Shown one piece after another: positions 5,082 through 5,561 of a DNA stretch of 5,561 nt. The stretch is taken from contig JAFVFA010000208.1 of NCBI GenBank assembly GCA_017475725.1, positions 1 through 5,561 of the forward strand. The letters are read 5' to 3'. The notes under the pieces are model-generated. The model saw only the letters and a list, made by a program, of their open reading frames with translations. It was not told where the DNA came from and did no database searches. The position numbers and the translations under genes were made by a program. The DNA comes from Spirochaetales bacterium (GTDB lineage: Bacteria; Spirochaetota; Spirochaetia; Sphaerochaetales; Sphaerochaetaceae). Each line of letters opens with the position of its first letter. Position 1 is the stretch's first letter.

Positions 5082-5561
5082 AGATTCACGAATACCAGGC
5101 CAAGAGGCTTCTCGAGTCCTACAGGGTCCCGGTCCCCAGAGGCTACATGGCAGACAACCCTGACCAGGCCTTCGAGGCCGCAGTCGAGCTTGGCGAATGT
5201 GTGGTCAAGGCACAGGTCCACAGCGGTGGACGAGGCAAGGCCGGCGGAGTCAAGTTCGCAAGGACCCCACGTGAGGCCATGGAGATCACCAAGGCAATGA
5301 TCGGAACCACGCTGGTCACACACCAGAGCGGACCGAAGCTTGTGCGCAAGGTCCTTGTGACCCAGGCTGTGGGAGTCAGGCGCGAGATGTACCTAAGCAT
5401 AACAGGACGCAACGAGAACGCCGACCTGGTGATCGTTGCATCGGCTGCAGGCGGAGTGGAGATCGAGGAGACTGCAAAGACCAACCCCGAGGCCATAGTC
5501 CAGATCCCGGTCTCCATAGAGGAAGGACTAACCAATGAAGAGATGATGAAGACAGCGAAGC
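5078..5561 (+). CDS. sucC: Succinate-CoA ligase (ADP- or GDP-forming) beta subunit, C-terminus cut by window edge
   Basis: The first 161 codons of a protein normally about 380-395 residues long are present. The start MKIHEYQAKRLLESY is the family hallmark, and VVKAQVHSGGRGKAGGVK at 42-59 is the ATP-grasp nucleotide-binding segment with its conserved lysine and GGRG loop. REMYLSITGR and AAGGVEIEE follow as in characterised SucC proteins. The missing part should hold the rest of the ATP-grasp fold and the C-terminal domain that contacts SucD. The ATG overlaps the korC stop (ATGA), so translation is probably coupled. The enzyme interconverts succinyl-CoA + ADP (or GDP) + Pi with succinate + CoA + ATP (or GTP), consuming the acyl-CoA made by KorABCD. 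A related acyl-CoA ligase with another acid is possible. The nucleotide preference cannot be read from this fragment. Confidence 0.95.
   Translation, partial: MKIHEYQAKRLLESYRVPVPRGYMADNPDQAFEAAVELGECVVKAQVHSGGRGKAGGVKFARTPREAMEITKAMIGTTLVTHQSGPKLVRKVLVTQAVGVRREMYLSITGRNENADLVIVASAAGGVEIEETAKTNPEAIVQIPVSIEEGLTNEEMMKTAK

Noticed and set aside
4409..5323. Long open frame of 304 codons on the minus strand across korC and sucC
   Set aside because: It lies opposite two certain genes, shows no recognisable domain, and has no start signal. It arises from the codon pattern of the plus-strand genes.
1..5561. tRNA, rRNA, CRISPR array, insertion sequence, integrase or attachment site
   Set aside because: I saw no long or regularly spaced repeats, no transposase or integrase motifs, and no clover-leaf-like sequence. 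Noncoding DNA is limited to gaps of 91, 17 and 146 bp.

Overview
The window (5,561 bp) looks like the chromosome of a strict anaerobe. It carries most of a ferredoxin-dependent 2-oxoacid oxidoreductase operon joined to succinyl-CoA synthetase, preceded by two regulator genes and a small membrane protein gene. I favour a bacterium. There is a sigma70-like promoter (TTGTCA, 17 bp, TATTCT), strong Shine-Dalgarno sequences inside the operon, and a TetR-type and a LysR-type regulator. Arginine is coded mostly by AGA/AGG (16 of 18 in korA). Possible sources are amino-acid-fermenting Clostridia or a related gut or sediment anaerobe. Methanogenic archaea have similar kor-suc clusters, and I cannot exclude an archaeon from this sequence alone.

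Layout. Positions 1-413 (minus) hold the N-terminal 137 codons of a TetR-family regulator, cut by the window edge. It is divergent from a 233-residue VTT/TVP38-type membrane protein at 505-1206 (plus). The 91-bp gap between them has back-to-back promoters whose -35 elements share one perfect 13-bp inverted repeat. A LysR-type regulator (1224-2171, minus) converges on the membrane protein gene with only 17 bp between stop codons. It is divergent from the operon that fills the rest of the window: korD (2318-2551), korA (2533-3663), korB (3665-4534), korC (4527-5081) and the start of sucC (5078 to the window end). The 146-bp lysR-korD gap holds an array of TTGTGG-like half-sites in both orientations, as expected for a LysR-type operator region.

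How the genes work together. KorABCD should convert a 2-oxoacid, most likely 2-oxoglutarate, plus CoA and oxidised ferredoxin to the acyl-CoA, CO2 and reduced ferredoxin. SucC, with a SucD expected just beyond the window, would turn succinyl-CoA into succinate and make ATP or GTP by substrate-level phosphorylation, or run the pair in reverse for biosynthesis. Every junction in the operon overlaps or is 1 bp apart, so the five genes are probably one translationally coupled unit, plausibly controlled by the divergent LysR protein.

Nothing here looks like a wholly new system. The parts most worth a second look are regulatory: the shared palindromic -35 between tetR and the membrane protein gene, two genes that appear to start as leaderless transcripts with the same -10-to-ATG spacing, and the structured lysR-korD intergenic region.
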